A DNA stretch of 64,000 nt from Gammaproteobacteria bacterium (GCA_018828385.1 JAHJVE010000023.1:310001-374000), one strand, 5' to 3'. Counted from the stretch's first letter, positions 43,450-54,299 are shown. Numbers and translations: made by a program. The notes: a model not told the origin generated them from the letters alone.

Positions 43450-44073
43450 ATGCAGCGTATGCAAAAAGTCATAAGCTTCGGATCCTCGCCAGTGTCTGGC
43501 CTGATGCCGGCACTGCTGGCGTCGTCCGGCGCCGGCCGGGTTGTCGAGTTGCCGGAACTGGTGGTGGCTCCGGCCGTCACTTACCATCAGCATCGCGCCT
43601 GCAGTGCCCTGGTCCGCCGCATGTACGCCTGGCGCGGCTATCGGACTTCGCCGCCGCGGCAACTGATCGAAGATCCCAATCACGCCACGCTGGGCGCCTG
43701 GATGGACGGCGAACTCGTGGCGACACTAACTGCCTCACGCGACTCCGCGGCCGGACTGCTCGCCGACAATCTCTACGCCGAAGAGTTGGCTTTCCTGCGC
43801 AAGCCTTCCCGGGTCATCAGCGAAGTCACCCGGCTGGCGGTCGATACCGACTGCCATGACCCGGAAATTCTGAAGTCGCTTTTCCGCTCAAGCTACCAAT
43901 ATGCCCGGGCTGTTTTCGGGGTGACCGACGTGGTCATCGAAGTCAATCCGCGTCACGCCTCGTACTATCGCCGGGAGTTCGGTTTCTCGCAGATCGGTAC
44001 GGTTCGCACCTGCTCCCGGGTCGATGCGCCAGCCGTACTGCTGCATCGTCCGCTCGGCAATCTTCACTTCTAG
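43450..44073 (+). CDS. FeeM-like N-acyl amino acid synthase / GNAT-fold acyltransferase
   Basis: A 207-aa protein with a GNAT-like catalytic core (VISEVTRLAVD, VIEVNPRHASYYRREFGF). The pattern resembles FeeM N-acyl amino acid synthases and the acyltransferases that accompany PEP-CTERM/exosortase systems. It is 23 bp after the bactofilin gene, so the sigma-54 transcript may include it. Two ATGs (43450, 43459) are possible; SD is weak for both. The acyl donor and acceptor are unknown. Confidence 0.65.
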   Translation: MQRMQKVISFGSSPVSGLMPALLASSGAGRVVELPELVVAPAVTYHQHRACSALVRRMYAWRGYRTSPPRQLIEDPNHATLGAWMDGELVATLTASRDSAAGLLADNLYAEELAFLRKPSRVISEVTRLAVDTDCHDPEILKSLFRSSYQYARAVFGVTDVVIEVNPRHASYYRREFGFSQIGTVRTCSRVDAPAVLLHRPLGNLHF

Positions 44074-44090
44074 CTTCCGCTTCACCCCAG

Positions 44091-44132
44091 GCAAATGGCC
44101 AGCCCCGAGCTTCGGGAGACTGGCCATTTGCT
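44091..44132 (+). terminator. Terminator after the FeeM-like gene
   Basis: GCAAATGGCCAG pairs perfectly with CTGGCCATTTGC around a 17-nt loop that itself holds CCCGAGCTTCGGG. A short T-run follows. Confidence 0.85.
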
Positions 44133-44189
44133 TTGAAGGGCCGTAGACTCGCGCATCATTCATCTTTACGACGACAGGTAGGTTGTTCA

Positions 44190-45854
<1,665 letters not shown>

Positions 45855-45868
45855 AAACGAATGGCCGG

Positions 45869-45910
45869 AATTTCAATTTCGGCCGTTTTTCCCGGTTGAC
45901 CGTAGCAATC
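45869..45910 (-). repeat. Dispersed 40-bp repeat, copy 15 (intergenic)
   Basis: Minus-strand TTGCTACGGTCAACCGGG, AAAAACGGCCGAAATTGAAA. It begins 14 nt after the ettA stop. Confidence 0.93.
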
Positions 45911-45932
45911 GGTTTTCCGGACTCCAGATGCA

Positions 45933-45962
45933 AAACGGGCGCCGCTTGGCGCCCGTTCTTTT
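45933..45962. terminator. Terminator after ettA
   Basis: AACGGGCGCC, loop GCTT, GGCGCCCGTT followed by a T-tract; strong hairpin serving ettA and possibly the convergent gene at 45996. Confidence 0.88.
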
Positions 45963-45995
45963 TTCTTCCCCCCGCCGATGCGGAAGGCTGAAAAC

Positions 45996-46274
45996 TTAGT
46001 GTTTGAGGCTGGCTGAGAAAACCGCCTTGGACTTTTCAGAAAACTGGAATTCGTTGAAAGCGCGGGAAATTTCGGCTTCGTTGCGGCCTTCGGATTGATC
46101 TTCGAAGCTGATGCCGATGACCTTGCCGTTGGCGGCCAGGGTCTGGAAGGCGAAACGCCAGCGTTGTGCTTCAGCCAGCCGCTCGCGCAGTTCGGCTTCT
46201 TTGGAAATTGCGATACCGGCTTTCTTCAGTGAATCCAGGAATTGTTCGAAGGATTCGTTGCTCAGACTGCCCAT
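45996..46274 (-). CDS. Hypothetical protein (92 aa)
   Basis: A small soluble protein (MGSLSNESFEQFLDSLKKAG, then AQRWRFAFQTLAANGKVIGISFED). Predicted helices, no signal peptide and no recognised domain. It converges with ettA and is divergent from the methyltransferase gene at 46387. Confidence 0.6.
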   Translation of the reverse strand: MGSLSNESFEQFLDSLKKAGIAISKEAELRERLAEAQRWRFAFQTLAANGKVIGISFEDQSEGRNEAEISRAFNEFQFSEKSKAVFSASLKH

Positions 46275-46386
46275 TTAACTATCTCCGTAGGTATGCGGTG
46301 TTTGATCACCATGAGCCTAATAACGACTCGACTTTGATTCGGTTGACACGAAAGTGAGAGAAGTTTGAATGCGATAATGTCGCCCC

Positions 46387-47208
46387 ATGAAGAAGCCAAA
46401 CACCACCGCCGATATCCCTGAAATCCGCCCCGGGCAGTCGATTGAGCTGCTCAAGGAACTCCACATCCTGACCCGTGACGGCAAGCTTAATCAGGACACG
46501 CGGCGCAAGCTCAAACAGGTCTATCACCTCTACCAGTTCATCGAACCGCTGCTGGATGGCGCCGAGACCCTGGTCGACCATGGGGCCGGCAAGTCCTATC
46601 TCGGTTTCATCCTCTACGATCTCAGTATCAAGAATCGCGCCACCGGCGAGATCATCGGCATAGAAACGCGCCAGGAACTCGTCGAGAAATCCCGCGAATT
46701 GGCCGCCCGGCTTGGCTTTGAGCGCATGCGCTTCCTTGCCTGCACGGTCGAGGATTCGCTGACCGCGCCCGAGTTGCCAGCCCAGGTCGATGTCGTGACA
46801 GCACTACACGCCTGCAACACGGCGACCGACGACGCCATCCGTTTCGCCCTGACCAAGAACGCCCGCCATATCGTCCTCGTCCCTTGCTGTCAGGCCGAAG
46901 TAGCCGCCACGATGCGGGCCCGGAAGAACGAATCGCTGTCGCAAAAACCGCTGTCCGAACTTTGGCGACACCCCATCCACACCCGCGAGCTCGGCAGCCA
47001 CCTGACCAACGTCCTGCGCTGCCTGCTGTTGGAGTCGCACGGCTACGATGTCACGGTCACCGAGCTGGTCGGCTGGGAACATTCGATGAAGAACGAGCTG
47101 ATCATCGCCTCAAAGCGCGGCGCTCCACGCAAAAACGCCCGCGAACGGGCCGAAGCCATCCTGCGTGAGTTCAATCTTGAAGAACTTGCCCCGCGTTTCA
47201 CGTACTAA
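46387..47208 (+). CDS. SAM-dependent methyltransferase (Methyltransf_32 type)
   Basis: A 273-aa protein with a SAM-binding Rossmann core (LVDHGAGKSYLGFILYDL, IIGIETRQELVEKS) and the CC-containing catalytic loop ALHACNTATDDAI...VPCCQAE typical of this family. It starts 6 bp before rlhA and is probably co-transcribed with it, which may point to an RNA substrate; this is inferred from position only. Confidence 0.75.
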   Translation: MKKPNTTADIPEIRPGQSIELLKELHILTRDGKLNQDTRRKLKQVYHLYQFIEPLLDGAETLVDHGAGKSYLGFILYDLSIKNRATGEIIGIETRQELVEKSRELAARLGFERMRFLACTVEDSLTAPELPAQVDVVTALHACNTATDDAIRFALTKNARHIVLVPCCQAEVAATMRARKNESLSQKPLSELWRHPIHTRELGSHLTNVLRCLLLESHGYDVTVTELVGWEHSMKNELIIASKRGAPRKNARERAEAILREFNLEELAPRFTY

Positions 47209-47214
47209 GTCGCC

Positions 47215-49107
47215 ATGACTCGAATTCAACACCCGCTCGAACTCCTCGCCCCAGCCAAGAATGCCGATTTCGGCATCGAAGCCATCAAGCACGGCGCCGA
47301 CGCCGTCTACATCGGCGGCCCTGCTTTTGGCGCCCGTTATGGCGCCGGCAACGATGTCGCCGAAATCAAACGGCTGTGCGATTTCGCCCATCGCTACCGC
47401 GCCAAGGTCTTCGTCGCGCTCAACACCATCCTGCGCGACGACGAGCTCGAAGGCAGTCGCCAACTCGCCTGGCAACTTTACGAAGCCGGGGCCGATGCGC
47501 TGATCATCCAGGACATGGGTTTACTCGAACTCGACCTGCCGCCGATCCAGCTCCACGCCAGCACGCAGACCGATAACCGCAACGCGGACAAGGTGAAGTT
47601 TCTCGAAGACGTCGGCTTCTCGCAGGTCGTTCTGGCGCGCGAATGCAGCTTAAACGAAATTATCAAGATTGCTTCGCAAACCAATGTTTCATTGGAATAT
47701 TTTGTTCACGGCGCGCTGTGCGTTGCATTCAGCGGCCAGTGCTACATCAGCCAGGCCCACACCGGCCGCAGCGCCAACCGCGGCGAGTGTTCGCAGGCCT
47801 GCCGCCTGCCCTACACGCTGGTCGACGACAAGGGTAAAACCATCACCGAGAACCAGCATCTGCTCTCGATGAAGGACAACAACCAGAGCGACAACATGCT
47901 CGAACTGGCCCGCGCCGGGGTCAGCTGCTTCAAGATCGAGGGGCGGCTGAAAGACCTCAGCTACGTCAAGAACATCACCGCGCACTACCGCGGCCTGCTC
48001 GACGAGATCATCGCCAACAACCCCGAATTCACCCGCGCCTCGAGCGGTCGCTGCACGTATACCTTCACGCCACAGCCGGACAAGACCTTCAACCGCGGCT
48101 ACACCGACTATTTCGCCAACGACCGCCAGGACGACATTGGCGCCTTCGATTCACCGGCTTTTGTCGGCGAATTGATCGGCGAAGTCGTCGACATCGGCGA
48201 TGGTTCTTTCACCGTCAATGCCGAAAAGCCCTTCAACAACGGCGACGGCGTCTGTTTCTACGACGCCCACGGCGAAGTTGTCGGCATGCGCATCAACCGC
48301 GCTGATGGCAAAACCCTCTTCCCGGCGGAAATGCCCGAAGAACTGACCGAAGGCGCCAGCCTCTTCCGCAATCGCGACCAGGAATTCGAACGCTCTTTGG
48401 AAAAGGAATCGGCTGACCGCCGTGTTTCGGTCAAGCCGGTGCTGGTCGAAACCGAAGACGGCTTCGCGCTGACGCTGACCGACGAAGATGGCGTGATTGC
48501 TACGGTCAACCGGAAAAACGGGCCAAAATCAGAATGGCAACTGGCCCAGAACCCCGAAGCGGCGATGGCCAAGCTCAGGGAAAACCTCGGCAAATTCGGC
48601 AACACCATGTTCGTCGCCGAGCCGGTTGAACTCAAACTCAGCCAGCCCTGGTTCCTGCCGGTCAGCGCCATCAACGCCCTGCGCCGCGAAGCCACCGAAC
48701 AGCTCGAAGCCGCCCGTATTGCCAGCCACCCGCGCCCGCCGCGCGCCACGCCGGCCGCCAACCCGGTGCCCTACCCGCAGGAAGAACTGACCTACCTCGG
48801 CAACGTCTTCAACGCCAAGGCCCGCCAGTTCTACGAGAAACACGGCGTCAAGCTGATCGACGAAGCCTACGAGGCGGGCAACGAAAAAGGCATGGTCTCG
48901 CTGATGATCACCCGCCACTGCCTGCGTTACAGCTTCAACCTCTGCCCGAAGGAAGTGAAGCACCTCAAGCCGGACCCGATGACGCTGATCAACGGCAACG
49001 AAAAGCTGATCCTCAAATTCGACTGCAAAGCCTGCGAAATGCACGTCGTCGGCAAGATGAAGAAGGGCGTGACGCTCAACCTCGGCAGCATCCGCCCCGC
49101 CGCCTGA
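47215..49107 (+). CDS. rlhA: U32-family tRNA/rRNA hydroxylation protein RlhA-like
   Basis: A 630-aa peptidase-U32-family protein: N-terminal TIM-barrel U32 core (LLAPAKNADFGIEAIKHGAD) with the cluster of Cys residues (ALCVAFSGQCYIS, GECSQACR), and a long C-terminal extension. The length (E. coli RlhA 653 aa) and architecture fit RlhA, which hydroxylates 23S rRNA C2501. The C-terminal FDCKACEMHVVGK provides further Cys. A repeat copy (48497-48537) encodes IATVNRKNGPKSEW between the domains. Confidence 0.8.
   Translation: MTRIQHPLELLAPAKNADFGIEAIKHGADAVYIGGPAFGARYGAGNDVAEIKRLCDFAHRYRAKVFVALNTILRDDELEGSRQLAWQLYEAGADALIIQDMGLLELDLPPIQLHASTQTDNRNADKVKFLEDVGFSQVVLARECSLNEIIKIASQTNVSLEYFVHGALCVAFSGQCYISQAHTGRSANRGECSQACRLPYTLVDDKGKTITENQHLLSMKDNNQSDNMLELARAGVSCFKIEGRLKDLSYVKNITAHYRGLLDEIIANNPEFTRASSGRCTYTFTPQPDKTFNRGYTDYFANDRQDDIGAFDSPAFVGELIGEVVDIGDGSFTVNAEKPFNNGDGVCFYDAHGEVVGMRINRADGKTLFPAEMPEELTEGASLFRNRDQEFERSLEKESADRRVSVKPVLVETEDGFALTLTDEDGVIATVNRKNGPKSEWQLAQNPEAAMAKLRENLGKFGNTMFVAEPVELKLSQPWFLPVSAINALRREATEQLEAARIASHPRPPRATPAANPVPYPQEELTYLGNVFNAKARQFYEKHGVKLIDEAYEAGNEKGMVSLMITRHCLRYSFNLCPKEVKHLKPDPMTLINGNEKLILKFDCKACEMHVVGKMKKGVTLNLGSIRPAA
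48497..48537 (+). repeat. Dispersed 40-bp repeat, copy 16 (in rlhA)
   Basis: TTGCTACGGTCAACCGG, AAAAACGGGCCAAAATCAGA. Sense; read as IATVNRKNGPKSEW. Confidence 0.92.
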
Positions 49108-49818
49108 TCAGGCCGGCTTGCGGAGCAGATCGACGCGCTGCGGATTGAGGAAGGTGGCACCGCCCGGCCCCATGAAGGACTCGAACTTTTCCTGCACCTG
49201 CCGGTAAAGTTCGGGGGCCAGGCGGTGATCGGTGTGCGTAACCTGGATCATCCGGCTATCGAACTGGGCAAAACTCTCGAAATAGCTGCGGGTGTTGAAG
49301 AACATTTGCTTGTCGAGCTGGAGGCTGCCTGACGCCACCGCCTTGCAGATCGCCGCAAAGGCTGCCTCGCGGACCAGCTGCTCGTTGTGGAACAAGCGAA
49401 AAACCTCGTTCAGATCGCCGGCAAAGACCGGTTCGGAAATCCACGCCAGGCCGCCTGGCTTGAGCACGCGGGCAATCTCGGCCAGGGCGCGGTCCATGTC
49501 GGCCACCGGCACATGGTGCAGTGATTTGAACATCAGCACGATGTCGACGCTGGCGTCGTCGACCGGAATCGCCTCGGCGCCGCCGTGGCTGAAGCGCACC
49601 GTCGGCAGATCGGCAACCTCCAGATTGCGCGCATGCTGGATGGTGTCGACTTCGAGGGCGATGATTTCTCTCGGCCGCCCGGTTTCCGCCAGAACCCGCG
49701 TCTTTTCTGCCTTGCCGCAGCCGAGTTCGAGGAGACGCGCGCCATCCAGCGGCAATGTGTCGAGCAACAATTTGATTTCATTGCACAGTGCAGTCTGCGC
49801 GGGATCAGCGATCTTCAT
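49108..49818 (-). CDS. Class I SAM-dependent methyltransferase
   Basis: A 236-aa enzyme: SAM motif I LLELGCGKAEKTRVL, acidic post-I IIALEVD, and the LKPGGLAWI loop. It resembles UbiE-type or unassigned methyltransferases. The ATG at 49818 is chosen; the longer upstream frame has no conserved content. It converges with rlhA, whose stop is one base away. Confidence 0.82.
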   Translation of the reverse strand: MKIADPAQTALCNEIKLLLDTLPLDGARLLELGCGKAEKTRVLAETGRPREIIALEVDTIQHARNLEVADLPTVRFSHGGAEAIPVDDASVDIVLMFKSLHHVPVADMDRALAEIARVLKPGGLAWISEPVFAGDLNEVFRLFHNEQLVREAAFAAICKAVASGSLQLDKQMFFNTRSYFESFAQFDSRMIQVTHTDHRLAPELYRQVQEKFESFMGPGGATFLNPQRVDLLRKPA

Positions 49819-49933
49819 GGCACATCCGAAAATAGGGTCGAGCCCGAATTTTAGCGGATGCTGATACAGGAAGGCGCGCCGGTACGCCCAAAGCCCGGCT
49901 ATAGTCTCGCCTGTTGCCCGGTACCCGATCACC

Positions 49934-50653
49934 ATGAAACCCACGCCCTGCCCCTCCTGCCAGCAGCCAATGGTCAAGAAGACCTTCGAGCGCCTGTTGC
50001 ATGGCACTGTCGTCCTCGATCTCTGTTTCAATTGCCAGGGCATCTGGTTCGACGAGTTTGAAAGCGTCCAGATCACCCCGGGCGGCACCATCAAACTGTT
50101 CGAGCTGCTGCATGAACACCACGACGACCAACGCACGCCCCTGCGCGACCCGCTGAAATGCCCGCGCTGTAGTGAAAAACTCCTGCATGGCCTCGATGTG
50201 GCCAAACACGGCGGCAAGTTCAACTACCATCGCTGCCTGCAAAAACACGGTCGTTTCACCACCTTTGCCCAGTTCATGATCGAAAAGGGCTTCGTCCGTC
50301 AGCTCAACCCGGCCGAAATCAACGAACTCTCGGCCAAGGTTGGCATCGTTAGCTGCATGGGCTGCGGCGCCCCGGTCGATATCCGCCGCGACCACGCCTG
50401 CGGCCACTGCCGGGCGCCGATCACCATCCTCGACCCGTCCGCCGTCGAACAGGCGCTCTCCCGCTACCAGCACGCCGAAGTCCGCCGCACAACCCGCGAC
50501 GTAGAAGCCCTCGGCGACGCCATCGTCATGCGCGAACGTGAAAAATCGCGCCAGAAACGCCTGAATCAGGAACCGGAAAACGTCGGCATCATCGACGCCA
50601 TCGACCTGCTTTCTGCCGGCGCGGAATTTGTCTGGACGTTGATCAAGCGCTAG
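49934..50653 (+). CDS. Zinc-ribbon (zf-TFIIB-like) protein
   Basis: A 239-aa protein with an N-terminal zf-TFIIB-type ribbon (TPCPSCQQPM...DLCFNCQGIWFDEFE), a second four-Cys group (KCPRCSEKL) and a third (CMGCGAPVDIRRDHACGHC). Several of these small Cys-rich proteins are seen around this window. No membrane segment except a short hydrophobic C-terminus. Function unknown. Confidence 0.72.
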   Translation: MKPTPCPSCQQPMVKKTFERLLHGTVVLDLCFNCQGIWFDEFESVQITPGGTIKLFELLHEHHDDQRTPLRDPLKCPRCSEKLLHGLDVAKHGGKFNYHRCLQKHGRFTTFAQFMIEKGFVRQLNPAEINELSAKVGIVSCMGCGAPVDIRRDHACGHCRAPITILDPSAVEQALSRYQHAEVRRTTRDVEALGDAIVMREREKSRQKRLNQEPENVGIIDAIDLLSAGAEFVWTLIKR

Positions 50654-50736
50654 CCAGATTCGCTGCAACTTACGGTGGGTGTTCCTGTCCTAGTTTGCTG
50701 CTGCAACTTGCTCAACCTGAAGCGAAAGGATCCAAC

Positions 50737-51171
50737 ATGCCCAACCGCCTGGTTAGTGAAGTCATCAAAGGACGCCCCTTCCCCACCACAGCCACCGGCA
50801 CCACCGTGCGTGACGCCGCGATCATCATGAAGGAATGGCATTCCTCGGCCATTCTCGTCGTGGACAAAGGCAAGCTCACCGGCATCTGCACCGAACGCGA
50901 CATTGTCTTCCGCGCCATCGCCAACAACTGCGACCCGGCCAATACCGCAGTCAGCACCATCATGACCCGAAACCTCCAGACCATCGGCCTCGACAAGCCT
51001 TTCGGGCATGCCCTGCACCTCATGTACGAAGGCGGTTTCCGGCACATTCCCGTCGTAGATGACGCCGGCCACCCGGTCGGCTTGCTGGCCGCGCACGACG
51101 CCCTCGATATGGACGGCCTGCAGATGGAACAGGACCTCGTCCGGCGCGACGAAATCACCGTCATTCTTTAG
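50737..51171 (+). CDS. CBS-domain pair protein
   Basis: A 144-aa protein made of two CBS motifs (SSAILVVDKGKLTGICTERD and HIPVVDDAGHPVGLLAAHD), the classic ligand-sensing Bateman module for AMP/ATP or SAM. There is no attached channel or enzyme. The ATG at 50737 has AAAGGA upstream. It converges with yaeQ. Confidence 0.88.
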   Translation: MPNRLVSEVIKGRPFPTTATGTTVRDAAIIMKEWHSSAILVVDKGKLTGICTERDIVFRAIANNCDPANTAVSTIMTRNLQTIGLDKPFGHALHLMYEGGFRHIPVVDDAGHPVGLLAAHDALDMDGLQMEQDLVRRDEITVIL

Positions 51172-51192
51172 CCAGGCCGGGCTGGGCCGACG

Positions 51193-51747
51193 TCAGGGCG
51201 CGTCTGGAGAAAACAGCACCCGCGGTGCCAGTTCGATGTGCCCCTGCTCGCCGCCCAGCCAGATCACCCCATCCTGAATCGTGCATTGCAGGCGCATGCC
51301 GCGCGCCGCCAACGAAGCCAGCGCCTTGCCCTCCTCCACGCTCAACGACAGCACGCGCAGATTCTTCTGCCCCGACACCTTGCCCTGGGTCTGTTGCCAC
51401 CACATTTCAGCGGTCCGCCCGCCATAACTGAGCACCATCACATGCCGCGAGCGGTTGCAGGCCCGACGAATCGCCTTCTCGTCAGGCAGCCCGACGTCGA
51501 TCCAGCGCTCGACGCTGCCCGTCGGATCAAGCTCCTGCAGGTCCGCCTCATCCTCGGTGGCCGACAGGCCGCGCCCGAAAGTCAGCGTCTCCGACGCATT
51601 CAGCGCAAAGGCCAGCAGGCGAACCATCATTCGCTCATCCGTTTCCGAAGGATGTCTGGCGATGGTCAGCGTGTAGTCGCCAAAATGCGAACGGTCGAGG
51701 TCGGCAAGCTGCAATTCGGCCTTGAAAATGGTGGATTTGAGCGCCAT
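51193..51747 (-). CDS. yaeQ: YaeQ family protein
   Basis: A 184-aa protein with the YaeQ signature (MALKSTIFKAELQLADLDRSHF, HPSETDERMMVRLLAFAL). It has a PD-(D/E)XK-like fold and a reported role as a suppressor of RfaH loss; activity is uncertain. It is convergent with the CBS gene and divergent from the DUF3617 gene at 51839. Confidence 0.9.
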   Translation of the reverse strand: MALKSTIFKAELQLADLDRSHFGDYTLTIARHPSETDERMMVRLLAFALNASETLTFGRGLSATEDEADLQELDPTGSVERWIDVGLPDEKAIRRACNRSRHVMVLSYGGRTAEMWWQQTQGKVSGQKNLRVLSLSVEEGKALASLAARGMRLQCTIQDGVIWLGGEQGHIELAPRVLFSPDAP

Positions 51748-51838
51748 GCCGGTTCCCGTAAAAAGCGCGGATTATCCCATGACGCATTCCCCAAAGCAGA
51801 CTACGATTATCACTAGCCAATCTTCAGGAGATTCCGTC

Positions 51839-52342
51839 ATGAGCCCACTGCGCATCCTTCCCCTGTTGCTGGCCAGCCTCTTCGCCGTTCAGGCTGATGC
51901 CGCCGACGCCCCGCGCCGCAAATCCGGGCTGTGGGAAATAAAGACCCAGATGCCCGGCATGCCCTCGCAAGGCCCGATGCAAATGTGCGTCGATCAGGCC
52001 AGCGATAACGTCATGCAGGAACGCGCCAAGGAAAAGGTCAATTGCCCGGTCATGGACGTCAGCCGCGGCGCCGGCAAGATGACCATTCACGCCGTCTGCA
52101 AACACGAGGGCGTGACCAGCACCAGCGATTCCGTCATCACCGGCGATTTCGATTCGGCCTACCGCAACGACATGGTGATCCGCTACGAACCGCCGCAGCA
52201 CGGCACGAAAGAGATGAAGATGGTTCAGGAAGCCCGCTGGCTCGGTCCCTGCAAGGCCGGCCAAAAACCGGGCGACGTCATCATGCCCGGCATGCAGAAA
52301 TTCAACATGCAGGAAATGATGAAGCGCCAGCAAAAGCAGTAA
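51839..52342 (+). CDS. DUF3617 exported protein
   Basis: A 167-aa secreted protein: signal peptide (ILPLLLASLFAVQADA) and the DUF3617 pattern (RRKSGLWEIKTQMPG, MQMCVDQ). The ATG at 51839 has CAGGAG. It may be co-transcribed with the downstream rhodanese (42 bp gap). Function unknown. Confidence 0.78.
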   Translation: MSPLRILPLLLASLFAVQADAADAPRRKSGLWEIKTQMPGMPSQGPMQMCVDQASDNVMQERAKEKVNCPVMDVSRGAGKMTIHAVCKHEGVTSTSDSVITGDFDSAYRNDMVIRYEPPQHGTKEMKMVQEARWLGPCKAGQKPGDVIMPGMQKFNMQEMMKRQQKQ

Positions 52343-52384
52343 AGCGCCCCATATAATCAGCGTTTTCTAATACACGAGATTGCC

Positions 52385-52825
52385 ATGCGTCACCTGCTCC
52401 TAGCCTGCCTGATCGCCGCCACCAGCTTCGCCCACGCCGAAGTCATCGACATCGACAACGCCCAGCTCGACAAACTGCGCCAAAGCGGCGTGCCCGTCGT
52501 CGACATCCGCCTGCAATCGGAATGGGAAGAAACCGGTATCGTCGGCGGCAGCAAACTGCTCACCTTCTTCGACGAAAAAGGCCGCGCCGACGCCGCCGGC
52601 TGGCTCGAAAAGGTCAAACCCTTCGCCAAGCCCAACGAACCGGTCATCGTCATCTGCCGCACCGGCAACCGGACGAAGGCCGTCAGCCAGTTCCTCTCGC
52701 AACAAGCCGGCTACACCACGGTTTACAACGTCAAGAGCGGTATCAAAGGCTGGATCGGCGCCGGCGGCCCGGTCGTCCCGGCAACGCAAACCATCGCCTC
52801 GTGCAAGGCCGCGAAAACTTGCTGA
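52385..52825 (+). CDS. Periplasmic rhodanese-like protein
   Basis: A 146-aa exported protein with a signal peptide and one rhodanese domain; the active-site loop is CRTGNRT, containing the catalytic Cys. A C-terminal CKAAKTC adds two Cys. It could move sulfane sulfur in the periplasm. The 3' end overlaps the frame of the following small Cys-rich protein. Confidence 0.86.
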   Translation: MRHLLLACLIAATSFAHAEVIDIDNAQLDKLRQSGVPVVDIRLQSEWEETGIVGGSKLLTFFDEKGRADAAGWLEKVKPFAKPNEPVIVICRTGNRTKAVSQFLSQQAGYTTVYNVKSGIKGWIGAGGPVVPATQTIASCKAAKTC

Positions 52826-53034
52826 ACCACGCCGTCGACCGCAAAAGGTGCGCCAGTTGCGAGCACTGGAGCGGTTGGCGCCAACCCGGCAACGAGCCGG
52901 GAACCGTCATCATCGAAGCCGAAACCGCGGAAGGCCTCTGCCTGGGCGGCGGCTGGGACAACTCCGAACGCCGCGCCCGCTCGGCCTGCGGGCACTGGCG
53001 GATTTGGCCAGTGCTGAATCAGACGCCGCCATAG
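52801..53034 (+). CDS. Small Cys/Trp-rich protein (up to 77 aa)
   Basis: The frame encodes CASCEHWSGWRQ, then GLCLGGGWDNSERRARSACGHWRIW. Evenly spaced Cys and Trp pairs suggest a small zinc- or redox-binding domain. No ATG is present; GTG at 52801 (overlapping the rhodanese) or TTG at 52819 are possible starts. A dispersed repeat copy begins 13 nt beyond its stop. Confidence 0.5.
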   Translation: MQGRENLLNHAVDRKRCASCEHWSGWRQPGNEPGTVIIEAETAEGLCLGGGWDNSERRARSACGHWRIWPVLNQTPP

Positions 53035-53047
53035 CCCAGCATCCCCC

Positions 53048-53090
53048 TTGCCACGGTCAACCGGAAAAAATGGCCAAAATTGAAATGGGG
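53048..53090 (+). repeat. Dispersed 40-bp repeat, copy 17 (intergenic)
   Basis: TTGCCACGGTCAACCGG, AAAAAATGGCCAAAATTGAA then ATGG. It begins 13 nt after a stop codon. Confidence 0.93.
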
Positions 53091-53142
53091 ATGAGGCGTT
53101 GAGTCGTGTACAAATTCAAATCAAGCTAGCCCAATATCACCA

Positions 53143-53176
53143 AAAAAAGCCCAGTCTTTTAAACTGGGCTTTTTTG
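53143..53176. terminator. Terminator downstream of the Cys-rich gene, before tRNA-Asn
   Basis: AAAAAAGCCCAGT, a 7-nt loop, ACTGGGCTTTTTT: a long stem with A and T runs on both sides, so it can end the tRNA transcript on the minus strand and the plus-strand genes. Confidence 0.88.
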
Positions 53177-53185
53177 CATTTTCGG

Positions 53186-53258
53186 CTCCCCGACCTGGGC
53201 TCGAACCAGGGACCTACGGATTAACAGTCCGGCGCTCTACCGACTGAGCTATCGAGGA
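53186..53258 (-). tRNA. tRNA-Asn (anticodon GTT)
   Basis: Minus-strand cloverleaf: acceptor TCCTCGA/TCGGGGA, D-arm AGCTCAGTCGGTAGAGC, anticodon loop CTGTTAA (GTT), T-arm CCTGGTTCGAGCCCAGG, discriminator G. The encoded sequence after it is CCG, so the terminal A of CCA must be added post-transcriptionally. Confidence 0.96.
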
Positions 53259-53358
53259 ACGGTACTGTCGGCCTTGCGGCTGACAGGGCGCGGATTATAT
53301 ACAAATCCGCTGAGAGGCTGCAATAGAGAGCGTCTTGCCGCGGCAAATAAATTGAAAA

Positions 53359-54282
53359 TCAGGCTTTTCCGTCGTCGACCGCAAGATCGGGATTCACCGG
53401 CAGTTTGCCTGCGGCCTTCAACTCGGCTTGCCGGGAAGCCCGCAGCGCTGGCGTTTCGAGGCTGATGCGGCCGAGGGCACCGGAGCGGTAGTCGAGGATC
53501 AGGATGGCGGCGGCTCTTTCCATGTCGATTTCGCCGCCCCGCCCCTTGATCACGCAGCCGCGCTTTTTACCGATGGCTTCGATGACGCCGACGGCGTCCA
53601 TGCCTTCGGTGGCAAAGCCGTAGCGCGCCATGAGCAGCTTGGGGTAAGCCTCAAGCAGGTAGGTGGCGAGCCAGGTACCGACTTCTTCGTCGATGTAGGC
53701 ATTGATACCGACGGCGTGGCTGGCGGCGAGCATGAGGCCGTCGATGGGGTGGTCGATCTTCGGCCAGAGCATGCCCGGGGTGTCGTAGAGGGTCAGCCGG
53801 TTGCTGATGTCGATGCGTTGCTGGGTCTTGGTGACGGCCGGCTGGTCGCCGACGGCAGCGACTTTTTTCTTGACCAGCGCGTTCATGAGTGTCGATTTGC
53901 CGACGTTGGGGATGCCCATGATCATCAGGCGCAGCGGCTTGACGGCGTCGTTCCGGTGCGGTGCCAGCTTCTGGGCGAGGCCGGGGATGCGCGCCACGTC
54001 GCTGGCTTTCTTGCAGGAAATGGCGACGGCCTTGACGCCGGGCTGGGCGTCGAAATGAGCGAGCCAGGCTTTGGTCGCTTCAGGGTCGGCCAGATCGGCC
54101 TTGTTGAGCAGCTTGAGGCACGGGCGCTGACGGAAGACGCGCAGCTCGTGGATCATCGGATTGCTGCTCGCCTGCGGCAGGCGGGCGTCGAGCACTTCGA
54201 CGACGACGTCGGCCACGGCCAGCGTTTCGCCGGCCTTCTTGCGGGCCTGGGTCATGTGCCCCGGGAACCATTGGATGGACAT
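53359..54282 (-). CDS. rbgA: Ribosome biogenesis GTPase (RbgA/YlqF)
   Basis: A 307-aa circularly permuted GTPase that helps the late assembly of the large ribosomal subunit. Permuted motif order is visible: NKAD (G4) near 61, then GIPNVGKST (G1) and DTPG (G3). It is the last gene of the dinG-to-rbgA operon, 17 bp after moaD. The length fits the family. Confidence 0.93.
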   Translation of the reverse strand: MSIQWFPGHMTQARKKAGETLAVADVVVEVLDARLPQASSNPMIHELRVFRQRPCLKLLNKADLADPEATKAWLAHFDAQPGVKAVAISCKKASDVARIPGLAQKLAPHRNDAVKPLRLMIMGIPNVGKSTLMNALVKKKVAAVGDQPAVTKTQQRIDISNRLTLYDTPGMLWPKIDHPIDGLMLAASHAVGINAYIDEEVGTWLATYLLEAYPKLLMARYGFATEGMDAVGVIEAIGKKRGCVIKGRGGEIDMERAAAILILDYRSGALGRISLETPALRASRQAELKAAGKLPVNPDLAVDDGKA

Positions 54283-54299
54283 TTATTTTCTTTCTATTT

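Noticed and set aside
53361..53400. Possible extra repeat copy at the 3' end of rbgA (minus strand TTGCGGTCGACGACGG, then AAAAGCCTGATTTTC)
   Set aside because: It resembles the element but lacks the CTACGGTC core by a 2-nt gap, so it was not counted.
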